NCBI GenBank assembly: GCA_002477755.1
Contig: DLKD01000139.1
Span: forward strand, 25,585-89,584
Direction: 5' to 3'
Length of the DNA stretch: 64,000 nt
Source of the DNA: Gordonia sp. UBA7599
Lineage (GTDB): Bacteria; Actinomycetota; Actinomycetes; Mycobacteriales; Mycobacteriaceae
Every line of letters begins with the position of its first letter. Position 1 is the first letter of the stretch. A program made the translations under genes and the position numbers. This document shows positions 43,265 through 51,985 of the stretch, in pieces. The notes beneath the pieces were generated by a model. That model was not told where the DNA came from. It was given only the letters and a program-made list of their open reading frames with translations, and made no database searches.

Positions 43265-44107
43265 ATGACCACCACGACCACCACCACAGAGTCCCCGTCG
43301 GCGGACGCCGCCGACCGCGAGTTGAAGGCGCGCCATCGTGCCCTCTGGGCGTCGGGGGACTATCCGGCCGTTGCCGATGTGATCGCACCGCTGGGACCGC
43401 ATCTCATCGATGCACTGGGCGTCGACGGCGACGTCGACCTCCTCGACGTCGGGGCGGGCGCGGGCAACGCGTCGTTCCCAGCCGCACGCCGCGGCGCACG
43501 CGTCGTCGCGTCGGACCTCACGCCCGAACTGCTCGACGTCGGGCGTGCGCGGTCCCAACGGGAGGGGCTCGACATCGATTGGCAGGTCGCCGACGCCGAG
43601 CGCTTGCCCTATCGCGACGATTCCTTCGACGTCGTGACGTCGTGCGTCGGGGTGATGTTCGCGCCGCACCACGCGCAGGCGGCTGATGAACTCGTCCGCG
43701 TCTGCCGTCCGGACGGGCGGATCGGCCTCATCAACTGGACGCCGGCCGGCTTCATCGGGGAGCTGTTCACGACCATGAAGCCATTCGCCCCGGCACCGCC
43801 GCCCGGTGCGTCGGCCCCGCCGCTGTGGGGCTCGCCGTCGCATGTGCGCGAGTTGTTCGGAGCCGACGTCGACGTCAGCGGTACCACCGAGCGATTGCGC
43901 GTGGACCGCTTCGCCACCGGGGAGGAGTTTCGCGACTTCTTCAAGACGACCTATGGGCCGACGATCGCTGCCTATCGCAACATCGCCGACGACCACGAGC
44001 GCGTCGCACATCTCGACTGGGCCATCGCCGAGTTGGCGGAGCGCTATCTCGCCAGCGGGGTCATGGAATGGGAATACCTGCTGGTCGTAGCCACATTGCG
44101 TCGCTAG
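43265..44107 (+). CDS. Class I SAM-dependent methyltransferase
   Basis: This 280-residue methyltransferase starts with a Thr-rich stretch (seven Thr in a row). Motif I is DLLDVGAGAGNASFPAARRGARVVASD, motif II follows with VADAERLPYRDDSFDVVTSCVGVMF, and then VCRPDGRIGLINWTPAGF. This is the UbiE/Methyltransf_11 pattern. The acceptor is unknown. Its divergent HxlR partner suggests an inducible response to a xenobiotic or reactive compound. AAGGAGAA (43252-43259) precedes ATG 43265. The SGNH gene follows on the same strand. Confidence 0.88.
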   Translation: MTTTTTTTESPSADAADRELKARHRALWASGDYPAVADVIAPLGPHLIDALGVDGDVDLLDVGAGAGNASFPAARRGARVVASDLTPELLDVGRARSQREGLDIDWQVADAERLPYRDDSFDVVTSCVGVMFAPHHAQAADELVRVCRPDGRIGLINWTPAGFIGELFTTMKPFAPAPPPGASAPPLWGSPSHVRELFGADVDVSGTTERLRVDRFATGEEFRDFFKTTYGPTIAAYRNIADDHERVAHLDWAIAELAERYLASGVMEWEYLLVVATLRR

Positions 44108-44180
44108 GTCCACCACTCTGTGACCGAATCGACCGCATGTTGGCGAGCGTCGTCGGATGGGGCGCTTTTAGAATCGGAAC

Positions 44181-44960
44181 GTGCGGTACTCGCGTTTCGT
44201 CGCCATTGGTGACTCTCAAACGGAGGGGATGGGCGACCCGCACCCGGACTATGAGTGCCGGGGGTGGGCCGACCGTCTCGCCGAGCGCATGGCTGCCCTC
44301 AACCCCGAGCTGACCTACGCGAATCTGGCGATCCGGGGCAAGAACACCCGTCAGGCACTCGAAGAACAGTTGGACTCAGCACTGGCCATGGAGCCAGATC
44401 TTGTCGCGGCGCCGTTGGGTATGAACGACGTCATCGGAAGCGGTGATCTGACGGGGCAGGTGCGATCCGACCTAGACGAGATCTACGGCCGGCTCACCGA
44501 CTCGGGTGCCACCGTCATCGTCTCGACCTATCCCGACGTGACGCGCACCATCCCGCTCGGGCATCGGCTCGAAGGTCGGCTGCAGACGATCAACGCGTTG
44601 ATGCGCGAGTTCGCGCATCGCTACGGCTTGGTCCTCGTCGACCTGCACTCGGCGCCGGTGCTGACTGACCTGCGGGCATGGTCCACCGATCGCCTGCACG
44701 CCTCATCGTTGGGTCACCAGCGGCTTGCCGACGGCGCCGCCCACGCCCTGGGCCTTCCCGGGGCGTCCCCGACCTGGGGTGATCCGATGCCCGACCTTCC
44801 GGATCTGCATCCGGTGGCGCGGGTCGTGCGCGACGTGCGATGGGCGGTCGAGTTCTTCACCCCGTGGGCGATCCGCCGGATCCGCGGGGTCTCGCTGGGC
44901 GACGGCCGCAGCCCGAAGCGACCGGAATTGACGCCCGTCGTCGCCCCAGTCCACTGCTAA
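44181..44960 (+). CDS. SGNH/GDSL hydrolase (cytosolic)
   Basis: This 259-residue SGNH hydrolase has no signal peptide. It starts MRYSRFVAIGDSQTEGMGD (block I Ser). The other blocks are block II in LAIRGKNTRQ, block III PLGMNDVIGSG and block V WSTDRLHASSLGHQRLA with catalytic Asp and His. It is the common actinobacterial intracellular esterase type. GTG 44181 is the only suitable start. The C-terminal 60 residues hold a Trp-rich, Arg-rich tail (RRIRGVSLGDGR). It ends before an exceptionally long inverted repeat. Confidence 0.88.
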   Translation: MRYSRFVAIGDSQTEGMGDPHPDYECRGWADRLAERMAALNPELTYANLAIRGKNTRQALEEQLDSALAMEPDLVAAPLGMNDVIGSGDLTGQVRSDLDEIYGRLTDSGATVIVSTYPDVTRTIPLGHRLEGRLQTINALMREFAHRYGLVLVDLHSAPVLTDLRAWSTDRLHASSLGHQRLADGAAHALGLPGASPTWGDPMPDLPDLHPVARVVRDVRWAVEFFTPWAIRRIRGVSLGDGRSPKRPELTPVVAPVHC

Positions 44961-44964
44961 CGAC

Positions 44965-45013
44965 GATCAGCCTGGTGTTTGCGCCGGTTTCCGGAACAAA
45001 CACCAGGCTGATC
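44965..45013. terminator. Long inverted-repeat terminator
   Basis: A perfect 17-bp stem, GATCAGCCTGGTGTTTG (44965-44981) with its complement at 44997-45013. The 15-base loop can itself fold (CCGG-TTT-CCGG). It sits between the convergent SGNH hydrolase and MarR genes and overlaps the last base pair of the MarR stop. There is no U-run, so efficiency is uncertain. Confidence 0.75.
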
Positions 45014-45476
45014 ACCGTCGAGCGTTCTCCGGATCGAGTGCGTCGAGCAATTCCTGCATGATTGCGCACGCCTCCTCGAAGCGCTGTGCCCCGACGATGC
45101 CAGCCCACTGCTGCTCGATGTGTGCGACGCGTTGGCCCGCGTCGCGCATGAGCTGCTGACCACGCTCGGTGAGGACGATGAGTTTGGCCCGACCGTCCGT
45201 GGGATCGGGGCGGCGGTCGAGGTAGCCGAGCGACACGAGCTCGTTCACGAGTTCCGACGTCGCTGCGAGGCTGAGTTGAGCACGGGCGGCGAGGTCGGTG
45301 AGGCGGATGTCGCCGGTGGCGATGTTGCCGAAGATCTGCATGTGCGCTTCGCGGATGTCGCCGTAGCCGAGATCGGCCCGCGGGGCAGCGAGCTCGACCC
45401 GGAACTCGTGCAGCAGTCGGACGAGCAGCTGTCCGATCGCCTGGCGGTCCTCCGATGGAACCCTTGACGTCTCCAT
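45012..45476 (-). CDS. MarR family transcriptional regulator
   Basis: This 154-residue MarR protein has a winged helix at about residues 55-105 (GDIRLTDLAARAQLSLAATSELVNELVSLGYLDRRPDPTDGRAKLIVLTERGQQLM), with flanking dimerisation helices at both ends. It is divergent from an alpha/beta hydrolase-like gene. The 64-base gap holds a perfect 11-bp palindrome that starts 14 bases upstream of its start codon. Autoregulation and control of the neighbour are likely by family precedent. Confidence 0.9.
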   Translation of the reverse strand: METSRVPSEDRQAIGQLLVRLLHEFRVELAAPRADLGYGDIREAHMQIFGNIATGDIRLTDLAARAQLSLAATSELVNELVSLGYLDRRPDPTDGRAKLIVLTERGQQLMRDAGQRVAHIEQQWAGIVGAQRFEEACAIMQELLDALDPENARR

Positions 45477-45489
45477 GGCTCAGTAGGAT

Positions 45490-45521
45490 ACTTCGGAATC
45501 AGAAGTTTCGGATTCCGAAGT
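45490..45521. promoter_or_regulatory. Palindromic operator between marR and hydrolase-like gene
   Basis: ACTTCGGAATC (45490-45500) is perfectly complementary to GATTCCGAAGT (45511-45521), with a 10-base spacer. It is the only strong symmetry in the divergent gap, and it is placed to block both start regions. This is the expected geometry of a MarR operator. Confidence 0.75.
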
Positions 45522-45540
45522 AGTTTGCGTGGTGGTGACG

Positions 45541-46344
45541 ATGGTCGAATTGGTGCCGACAAGTGTGGGCCGCTTGTGTGTGACTGACAACGGACGGGGG
45601 CCGGCCACGGTCTTCTGGCACAGCCTCTTTGTCGACCAGCGGTCGTGGGAACCGGTCCTGGAGGAACTCGGTCCGGGCCGGCGCACCATCCTCATCGATG
45701 CGCCGAACCATGGTCGAAGCGAGTCGGTCGACCACGACTTCACCATCGAGGATTGCGCGGCTGCGGCCGTCGACGTGCTCGACCACTTGGGGATCTCCGA
45801 ACCGGTGGACTGGGTCGGCAACGCCCTCGGTGGTCACGTGGGGATCGCTCTGGCTGCCTCACACCCCGACCGGGTGCGTCAGCTGGTGACCATCGGCGCA
45901 CCGGTCGAGGCATTCGGCGCGATGGAGAAGTGGGGAAGGATCATCCCGCTGGTCGGGTTGTACCGAGCCTTCGGTCCCAGGGCCGTCGACGGTATCCTCA
46001 CCAAGGCGCTGCTGGGTCCAGACGCCGTTGCCGCACAACCGGATCGGGCTGGCGCCGTGATGGAGGCCTTCCGTCGCGCAGATCGGCCGGCGATGCTGCG
46101 CGCGATGCGCTGCTTGATGCTGAAGCGCCGTTCGTTGCGCACCGAGATCACCCGGATCACGGCTCCCACCCTGTTCCTGGTCGCCGAGGGTGGGCAAGAG
46201 GGATGGACCATCGCCGACGCGGAGGCTGCGGCGGCAACGATGAGCAATGCCACTGCCGAAACCCTGCCGGGCACGGGCAACGTCGGGCCGTTGGTGGTCG
46301 CCCCCGGCCAGATCGCCCAACGATTGCGCCAGGCGCTCGACTAG
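45541..46344 (+). CDS. Alpha/beta hydrolase-fold protein lacking Ser and His
   Basis: This 267-residue protein has the alpha/beta hydrolase fold, with FWHSLFVDQRSWEPVLEEL, then LIDAPNHGRSE, then DWVGNALGGHVGIAL. The nucleophile elbow reads G-N-A-L-G-G, so Ala95 replaces the usual Ser. The end reads GTGNVGPL where the catalytic His is expected, so Asn247 replaces it. Two triad members are therefore missing. It may be a binding protein or use another chemistry. It is probably under the divergent MarR regulator. ATG 45541 is used, and GTG 45529 is in frame. Confidence 0.85.
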   Translation: MVELVPTSVGRLCVTDNGRGPATVFWHSLFVDQRSWEPVLEELGPGRRTILIDAPNHGRSESVDHDFTIEDCAAAAVDVLDHLGISEPVDWVGNALGGHVGIALAASHPDRVRQLVTIGAPVEAFGAMEKWGRIIPLVGLYRAFGPRAVDGILTKALLGPDAVAAQPDRAGAVMEAFRRADRPAMLRAMRCLMLKRRSLRTEITRITAPTLFLVAEGGQEGWTIADAEAAAATMSNATAETLPGTGNVGPLVVAPGQIAQRLRQALD

Positions 46345-46391
46345 GCAGCGCTTGCGATCGGTTTCCGAGCACGAACGCTTGCTGATCCCGA

Positions 46392-48566
46392 CTAGACCGG
46401 CTCGAATCGCACCGGCACCGCCGACATGATCGGCATCCGCGTGATCGGGTCGAGTGTCGCCTCGGTGCTCAGCAGCTTCGACACCGCCGCGAAGCGGACG
46501 TCACCCTCGCCGACGACCCGTCCGCCGAATCCGTGCGACACCGAGACCACGCCGCGCCGCAGCGTCGGATCAGTATCGACGACGACGTCGATCGCGCCGT
46601 GCTCCGAGCGCAGCCTCATCACGTCGCCGGGGCGGGCGTCCATCGCCGCCAGGTCATCGGGGTGCAACTGCACCGGATTGCCGTCGGCGGTCTTGGGTAC
46701 TTCGTGGACCATGCTGTTGTAGACCTTGCCGTTGCGCCGGCAGATCATCAGGTGCGTGAAAGCCCCGTCGGGTCCGAAGGCGCCCTCGGTGCCGGCGTCG
46801 TGGGCGAGAAGCTGGTCGATCTCGTCGGCCACGTCGTCTCCGAAGACGTTGAAGCGATCGTCCATCCCCTCGAACTTGGGGATCACCTGCACATTCGAGT
46901 ACTGGTCGTACACCTTGCCGCCGTCGTGGCTCACGATGTCGTCGAGCGGAATCCGCGTCGAACCCTCGGGGTACAGCTTGGCGAAGATGCCCGACGGGGA
47001 TTCGGCGTCCAACAGGCCCAGCGGTCCGCCCGCCAACTCGATCGGTGTGCCCAGCCGCTGCGCCAGCTCGGCCAGGTAGACCCACTCCTCGCGCGCGTCG
47101 CCGGGCGGGTCGATGACGCGATCGGCGAACTGTACAAACGGCTGGTTGTAGAGATAGTCGTTGTACGCCGTCATCTCGGGACGCTCAAGGCCGTAGCTGG
47201 CCGGTAGGACGTAGTCGGCCAACTCGACCGTGTCGGTGTGGCGCACGTCGATGCACACCAGCAGATCCAGGTCTTCGAGCGCGCGACGCGTCTTATCGTT
47301 GTCGGGCCACGACGTCATGGGATTGCCGCCGACGACGATCAGTGCGCGGATCTGCCCGTCGCCGGACGTCAGGATCTCGTCGGCGAGCGTGCTCGTCGGC
47401 ATCTCCTGGTACAGCTGGTGCGCGCCGTGCAGCCGCGACCGCAGCGTGTTGGCTGCCGGGTTGATGTTGTCGGGCATGAAGGCGCGCGGCACCACCGCCG
47501 CGATCGCCGGTAGGTCGGGCATCAACAGCGCCAGGGTTTCGTGGACGTCGCCGGCGCGGTTCACCCGGCCGCACAGGGCGTTGATGGATGCGATCAGGTG
47601 CTCGGTGATGTTGCCGTGCGGGCCCATGTCCGGGCCGGTCGCGCTGCTCACGGTGCCGCGCGGGCCCGCAGCGAACAGCGCGGTTGCGGCCTCGATGTCG
47701 CTGCGGGCCAAGCCCGTGCGCGCCGCGACGTAGTCGAGTGTGAACGGCTCGACGGCCGCGCGCAGCTCGTCGACGCCGGTCACGAACTCGGCGCAGAACT
47801 CGGTGTCGACCATCTCCTCGTCGAGCATCATCCGCACCATGCCGGCCAGCAGGACGGCGTCCTGCCCGGGACGGATCTGCAGGTGCAGATCGGCCAGCGC
47901 CGCGGTCTGAGTGCGGCGGGGGTCGACGACGATGAGCTTGAGGCCGCGGGCCTGTGCCTCTCGGATTGCTTTGGGACGCCACCCGGGCGGCGCCCCGGGC
48001 ACGTTGAGGCTCGAGACGACGACGTTGTTGCCGATCGACATCGCCACGTCCGACGACTCGAAGTCGTGCACCCCGCCGGCCCAGACGCCGACCCGTCCGG
48101 CTGCGGTGATCTTTGCGGGCTGGTCGATCGTCAGCGATGAATAGAACTGGTGCGACCCGATGCCCTTGAGGAAGGCGTGCGCCGTTGGCAGCAGCGTCGT
48201 CTTGAAGGTGGCGCCGTTGCCGCAGTACAGCGCGATCGACGTCGGGCCGTGCGCGGCGCTGATTGCGGCCAACCGTGCCGCGATCTCGTCGAGGATCGTC
48301 GACGGATCGTCGGCGACGAGTTCACCGTCGACGCGTCGCATCGTCGCGGTCAGGCGGTTGGGCGCGGTGAGCAGGTGGTGGAACTGTCGGCCCTTGGTGC
48401 AGCTGAAGCCGCGGCTCATCGGATTGTCGGGGTCGGGGCGCATCTCGACCACGCGGCCGTCGTCGACGACCGCCTCGAAACCGCAGAAGGCGCTGCAGAT
48501 CGAGCAGAACGTCTTCTTGACGGTGGTCCCGGTTGAGGCGACTGTGGGCTGGGTCACAACGGACAT
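46392..48566 (-). CDS. Molybdopterin oxidoreductase
   Basis: This 724-residue enzyme of the DMSO reductase superfamily has an N-terminal [4Fe-4S] motif Cys21-x2-Cys24-x3-Cys28-x27-Cys56, followed by the KGR segment. Molybdopterin regions include GNNVVVSSLNVPGAPPG, VVDPRRTQTAALADLHLQIRPGQDAVLL and GGNPMTSWPDNDKTRRAL. A C-terminal molydop-binding domain ends it. It is free-standing with no electron-transfer or membrane subunit beside it, like the assimilatory-type or Rv0197-like oxidoreductases. The substrate is not identifiable. No Tat signal is seen, so it is cytosolic. Confidence 0.88.
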   Translation of the reverse strand: MSVVTQPTVASTGTTVKKTFCSICSAFCGFEAVVDDGRVVEMRPDPDNPMSRGFSCTKGRQFHHLLTAPNRLTATMRRVDGELVADDPSTILDEIAARLAAISAAHGPTSIALYCGNGATFKTTLLPTAHAFLKGIGSHQFYSSLTIDQPAKITAAGRVGVWAGGVHDFESSDVAMSIGNNVVVSSLNVPGAPPGWRPKAIREAQARGLKLIVVDPRRTQTAALADLHLQIRPGQDAVLLAGMVRMMLDEEMVDTEFCAEFVTGVDELRAAVEPFTLDYVAARTGLARSDIEAATALFAAGPRGTVSSATGPDMGPHGNITEHLIASINALCGRVNRAGDVHETLALLMPDLPAIAAVVPRAFMPDNINPAANTLRSRLHGAHQLYQEMPTSTLADEILTSGDGQIRALIVVGGNPMTSWPDNDKTRRALEDLDLLVCIDVRHTDTVELADYVLPASYGLERPEMTAYNDYLYNQPFVQFADRVIDPPGDAREEWVYLAELAQRLGTPIELAGGPLGLLDAESPSGIFAKLYPEGSTRIPLDDIVSHDGGKVYDQYSNVQVIPKFEGMDDRFNVFGDDVADEIDQLLAHDAGTEGAFGPDGAFTHLMICRRNGKVYNSMVHEVPKTADGNPVQLHPDDLAAMDARPGDVMRLRSEHGAIDVVVDTDPTLRRGVVSVSHGFGGRVVGEGDVRFAAVSKLLSTEATLDPITRMPIMSAVPVRFEPV

Positions 48567-48591
48567 GGGTTGAACCTACCCGGTTCGTCTC

Positions 48592-49470
48592 TCAGGTGCG
48601 TCGCGCAGGTGTGACGAGGATGACCAGCGCCAGGGCGAGCAGCGCCATGCCGGTCCAGCCGCGTACCCCCAGGTGCTCGTGGAGGATCACGACGGCGAGC
48701 AGCGTCGCGACGGCGGGTTCGACGAGGGTGATCGTCGTCGCGGTTGTCGCGTCGACCCCGGCGAGACCCCGGCTGAACAACACGTAGCCGAGGAACATCG
48801 GCACGATCGCCAGGTAGACCAGTACGAGCCAGGCAGTCGTGGGAATGCTGGCGGTCAGCGTTAGCCCAATAACGGCGATCGGCGCCAGGATCACTCCGCC
48901 GAGTCCGAGCACCGCGCCGGTGGCCGCGCCGCGCGGGACGTGTCGGTTCATCAGCCGGCGCAGGGTCCAGGAGTATCCGGCGTAGGTGGCGCCGGCCACC
49001 AGTCCAAGCGCCACGCCGAGCGGGACCGACGACCCAGGGCCGTCCGAGTTCTCGGTCAGGCACAGGGCAGTACTACCCGCGATTCCGACGAGACAGGCGA
49101 TCATCCATCGAACCGTCAGCGCGCGGTCGTCGAGGACGCGTTCGATGACTGCCGAGGCCATGGGCGCCGAGGCCAGTGAGACCACCGTGCCCAGTGCGAC
49201 ACCGCCGACGCGCATCGACGAGTAGAACGCCAACGGATAGACGGCCGCGCACAGTGCACCGACGACGGTGACGGCGGTGTTGCGCCGCAGATCGCCCTGG
49301 TTCGCGCGCATGGCCTCGGAATTCGCGACGATCTGCAGAAGGCCGCCGCCGCCCATTGCCACCGCGCCGATCACCAACGGGCTCACCGTCGGTGCGTAGG
49401 CCGCCGCCAGCCCCGTCGTGCCCCACAAAACGGCGGCCGCGAACACGGAGGCGGCGGGGGAGCGGGTCAA
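48592..49470 (-). CDS. EamA/DMT family transporter
   Basis: This 292-residue protein has about ten membrane helices in two EamA repeats (VFAAAVLWGTTGLAAAYAPT at the start and PLGVALGLVAGATYAGYSWTLRRL halfway). The ending GYVLFSRGLAGVDATTATTITLVEPAVATLLAVVILHEHLG is the typical DMT signature. The start is TTG at 49470, overlapping the stop of the VOC gene (TTGA). It is the last gene of a four-gene operon led by an adenylate cyclase. The transported molecule is unknown, but family members export amino acids and metabolites. Confidence 0.87.
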   Translation of the reverse strand: MTRSPAASVFAAAVLWGTTGLAAAYAPTVSPLVIGAVAMGGGGLLQIVANSEAMRANQGDLRRNTAVTVVGALCAAVYPLAFYSSMRVGGVALGTVVSLASAPMASAVIERVLDDRALTVRWMIACLVGIAGSTALCLTENSDGPGSSVPLGVALGLVAGATYAGYSWTLRRLMNRHVPRGAATGAVLGLGGVILAPIAVIGLTLTASIPTTAWLVLVYLAIVPMFLGYVLFSRGLAGVDATTATTITLVEPAVATLLAVVILHEHLGVRGWTGMALLALALVILVTPARRT

Positions 49471-49877
49471 AGGTTCCAGATCCGCGGCTCGGCGAACTCG
49501 AGTGAGTTCCCCGAGGGGTCGCGGAAGTAGATCGAGCGGCCGCCCATGGGCCATACGAAGTCGGCTTCGATGTCGACGCCGGCCGTGGTGAGCCGCGCTT
49601 TCCACTGGTCGATTTCCTCGGCGCTGGCGGCGAAACACAGGTGACCCTCGCCGGTCATACCGTGCGGAGGGACGGGTACACGTGCGCCCGGAGCGGGCGG
49701 CACCCGGGTGGCGTCGGCGTTGAAGAGGAGCACGACTCCCGGCCCGCATCGGAAGAAGACGTGGCGGCCGGGTTCGGCGAGGATCTTCTCCATCCCCAGT
49801 ACCTCGGCGTAGAACTGCGCCGCTGCGTCGAGGTCGGTGACGTAGAGCGCGGATTCCAGAACGGCCGAGGGTCTCAT
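49467..49877 (-). CDS. VOC family (glyoxalase/dioxygenase-like) protein
   Basis: This 136-residue protein carries one vicinal-oxygen-chelate domain. It starts LESALYVTDLDAAAQFYAEVLGME and ends FVWPMGGRSIYFRDPSGNSLEFAEPRIW. The His in GEGHLCFAA and the Glu in SLEFAEP are candidate metal ligands, but the first-strand metal ligand is not obvious. The family includes glyoxalases, fosfomycin-resistance proteins and dioxygenases. Its ATG overlaps the stop of the upstream membrane gene (ATGA), and its stop overlaps the TTG start of the DMT transporter. Confidence 0.87.
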   Translation of the reverse strand: MRPSAVLESALYVTDLDAAAQFYAEVLGMEKILAEPGRHVFFRCGPGVVLLFNADATRVPPAPGARVPVPPHGMTGEGHLCFAASAEEIDQWKARLTTAGVDIEADFVWPMGGRSIYFRDPSGNSLEFAEPRIWNL

Positions 49878-50743
49878 TGCGGCTGAGTATAGGTCGGCGA
49901 ACCGTCGTTCCGGTGTGCGGTGAACCCCGCAGGGCCCGACTCTTCGACGGTGAACCCGCGGGCGGTGAGGTGCTCGGTGAAGAACGCGGCACTGAGCTTG
50001 TCGGTGAGTCGCACCCCATGCTGGACCGAGTAGACCCGATGCTGGGGGAGGACGAGCTTCGGTTCGCCGCGCGCACCGTCGAAGGTGATCGTCGTGCCGT
50101 CGGCGGTCGCCGTCGTGAAGCGTTGCGGCTGCAGCGAGCGCCAGCCGTCGCGGACCTTGGTGCGCACCTCGCCGAAGTCGTCGACGAGGAATCGCTTCCC
50201 ACGGTGGCGCAGCGGGATCAGGTTGTACCAGAGCAGAAGTAGGCCGGGGATCAGGAGGATTGCGAGGGCGTAGGCGCGCGTCTTCTCGAGCTCCGCGTCG
50301 TAGAAGCCTTTGGTGAAGATCTCGGCGAACCATCCTTCGATGAAGACGCCGATGTCGGTGAGGACATCGCCGACGTCGGCGCGGCCCGACGACAGGTCGT
50401 AGACGATGGCGCCGGTCGCGCCCACGCCCGCGACCGTCAGTAGGGCGCCCACCAGCACCCACGCCCAATTGGTGCGCGAGGAGAACTCGCCACGGACCTG
50501 CGCTGGCGAGGTCAGGTCGACCTTGTGCGGGCCCATCGGTTTGGCCAGGCACCACACGGTGATCGCGACGGCGACGGCCAGGGCGAGAAATTCCAGGCCG
50601 CCGAACGAGGTGCTGTCCGACTTCCAGATCGCGACGCCGAGGAAGGCCAACCAGGCGATCCAGCGGAGACCGCGCTGCAGCCCTGACGGTCGGCGCTTCA
50701 CGTTTGCGGCATCTTCGGTGCGTCGATTCGTCGAGTCGCTCAT
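49874..50743 (-). CDS. Membrane protein of unknown function
   Basis: This 289-residue protein has about four membrane segments (residues 27-44, 50-68, 92-115 and 160-178). They are separated by cytosolic or outer loops, including an amphipathic stretch DVGDVLTDIGVFIEGWFAEIFTKGFYDAELEK. The C-terminal 100 residues are soluble and mixed alpha/beta. No family is recognised. Its start overlaps the stop of the adenylate cyclase gene (ATGA), so it is co-translated with a cAMP-making enzyme and may be regulated by it or modulate it. Confidence 0.75.
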   Translation of the reverse strand: MSDSTNRRTEDAANVKRRPSGLQRGLRWIAWLAFLGVAIWKSDSTSFGGLEFLALAVAVAITVWCLAKPMGPHKVDLTSPAQVRGEFSSRTNWAWVLVGALLTVAGVGATGAIVYDLSSGRADVGDVLTDIGVFIEGWFAEIFTKGFYDAELEKTRAYALAILLIPGLLLLWYNLIPLRHRGKRFLVDDFGEVRTKVRDGWRSLQPQRFTTATADGTTITFDGARGEPKLVLPQHRVYSVQHGVRLTDKLSAAFFTEHLTARGFTVEESGPAGFTAHRNDGSPTYTQPQ

Positions 50744-51978
50744 ATGGCGGGCTCCGTTCGACGGTCGAGGAGGAACCACGTGTGCTGATCGTCTTTGCCT
50801 TTGACGGTGACGGTGCCGCGCTCTTCGAAGTCGAAATCGTTCGCCAATTCGTCGCGGACCTGTGAGGTCACCTGGATGCGGCCGGGAACACCGGTCGACT
50901 CCATGCGGGAGGCGAGGTTCACCGCATCGCCCCACACGTCGAAGAAAAACTTCTTCGATCCCACAACACCGGCCACCACGGGTCCGTCGGCGATACCGAT
51001 GCGCAGCGGCATGGCGTGACCGTCGGCATCGTGCAGGTCGGCACAGACCTCGCTCATGTCCAGGGCGAAGCGGGCCAGGGCCTGCAGGTGGTCGGGTCGT
51101 GGGTCGGGCACACCGCTGACCACCATGTACGAGTCGCCGGTCGTCTTGATCTTCTCCAACCCGTGGGTTTCGACGAGGGCGTCGAGCTCGGTGTAGAGGC
51201 GGTCGAGGAAGCGCACGACCTCCGGTGCCGACGTGTGGCTCGACATCTCGGTGAAGCCGGCGATGTCGGCGAACAGGATCGACGCGTCGGCGTAGTCGTC
51301 GGCGATCTCGGCGCGGTCGGGCTGTTTGAGACGTTCGACGACGGTGCGCGGCAAGATGTTGTCCAGCAGTGCCTCCGACCGCTCGTACTCCTCCTCGAGT
51401 GCGGCCTCGGCCCGCTGGATCTCGAGGAGGCCGTAGCCGACGATGCCCGCAGCCAGCATGCCAGCCGTGATCGCGTTGACGACATACCCGGCATCGAGGA
51501 GCCATTGGGGCGCGGTGCCGGTGTCGGCCGCGACCGCGAAGTGCAGGATGATCACCGCCGACGCGCAGATCACCAGCACGCCGACCGACGTCCAGATCCT
51601 CTTGATCCCGACGACCATCGGTGCCGCGGCGGCCATGACGAAGAAGTAGGACTGCAGGCCGGCATCGGTGCCAAGGAGGACGGTGAGGACGCAGAGGCTG
51701 GTAGTCCCGACGAGGACGAACGCCGCTGCAGGCACCAGTGGTCCGAAGCGTCGCAGGGAGGGGATCGACGCCAGGCTGATTGCCATCATGAAGTTGATCA
51801 GCACCACCGGCCCCGGACCGCCTCCGAACAGCGACACGGTGGCGAAACAGAAGCTGACCACCGCCGATGAGTAGGAGGCCAGTGACACCACGCGCTGCCC
51901 ACGGACGTCGACGTCCGATGCCAGTGGCGCACTGGTTCCCATCAGGCACGATTCGCGCAGATCAGCGGTGCTGGGCAC
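50740..51978 (-). CDS. Class III adenylate cyclase, membrane-bound
   Basis: This 412-residue protein has six N-terminal membrane helices (about residues 25-180), a short coiled linker rich in Glu (EIQRAEAALEEEYERSEALL), then a class III cyclase domain. Metal sites are in ASILFADIAGFTEMSS and TTGDSYMV. The adenine-selecting Lys in EKIKTTGD and the Asp in FFFDVWGDAVNLASRMES, with the transition-state Asn and Arg, are all present. So the product should be cAMP. GTG 51978 is chosen because a TAGGCT -10 lies exactly 7 bases before it, giving a leaderless message. Confidence 0.9.
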   Translation of the reverse strand: MPSTADLRESCLMGTSAPLASDVDVRGQRVVSLASYSSAVVSFCFATVSLFGGGPGPVVLINFMMAISLASIPSLRRFGPLVPAAAFVLVGTTSLCVLTVLLGTDAGLQSYFFVMAAAAPMVVGIKRIWTSVGVLVICASAVIILHFAVAADTGTAPQWLLDAGYVVNAITAGMLAAGIVGYGLLEIQRAEAALEEEYERSEALLDNILPRTVVERLKQPDRAEIADDYADASILFADIAGFTEMSSHTSAPEVVRFLDRLYTELDALVETHGLEKIKTTGDSYMVVSGVPDPRPDHLQALARFALDMSEVCADLHDADGHAMPLRIGIADGPVVAGVVGSKKFFFDVWGDAVNLASRMESTGVPGRIQVTSQVRDELANDFDFEERGTVTVKGKDDQHTWFLLDRRTEPAI

Positions 51979-51985
51979 GAATGTG

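Noticed and set aside
50744-51949. Open frame extending the small membrane gene upstream through the cyclase
   Set aside because: It is a shadow of the cyclase. The ATGA overlap at 50740-50743 gives the natural start.
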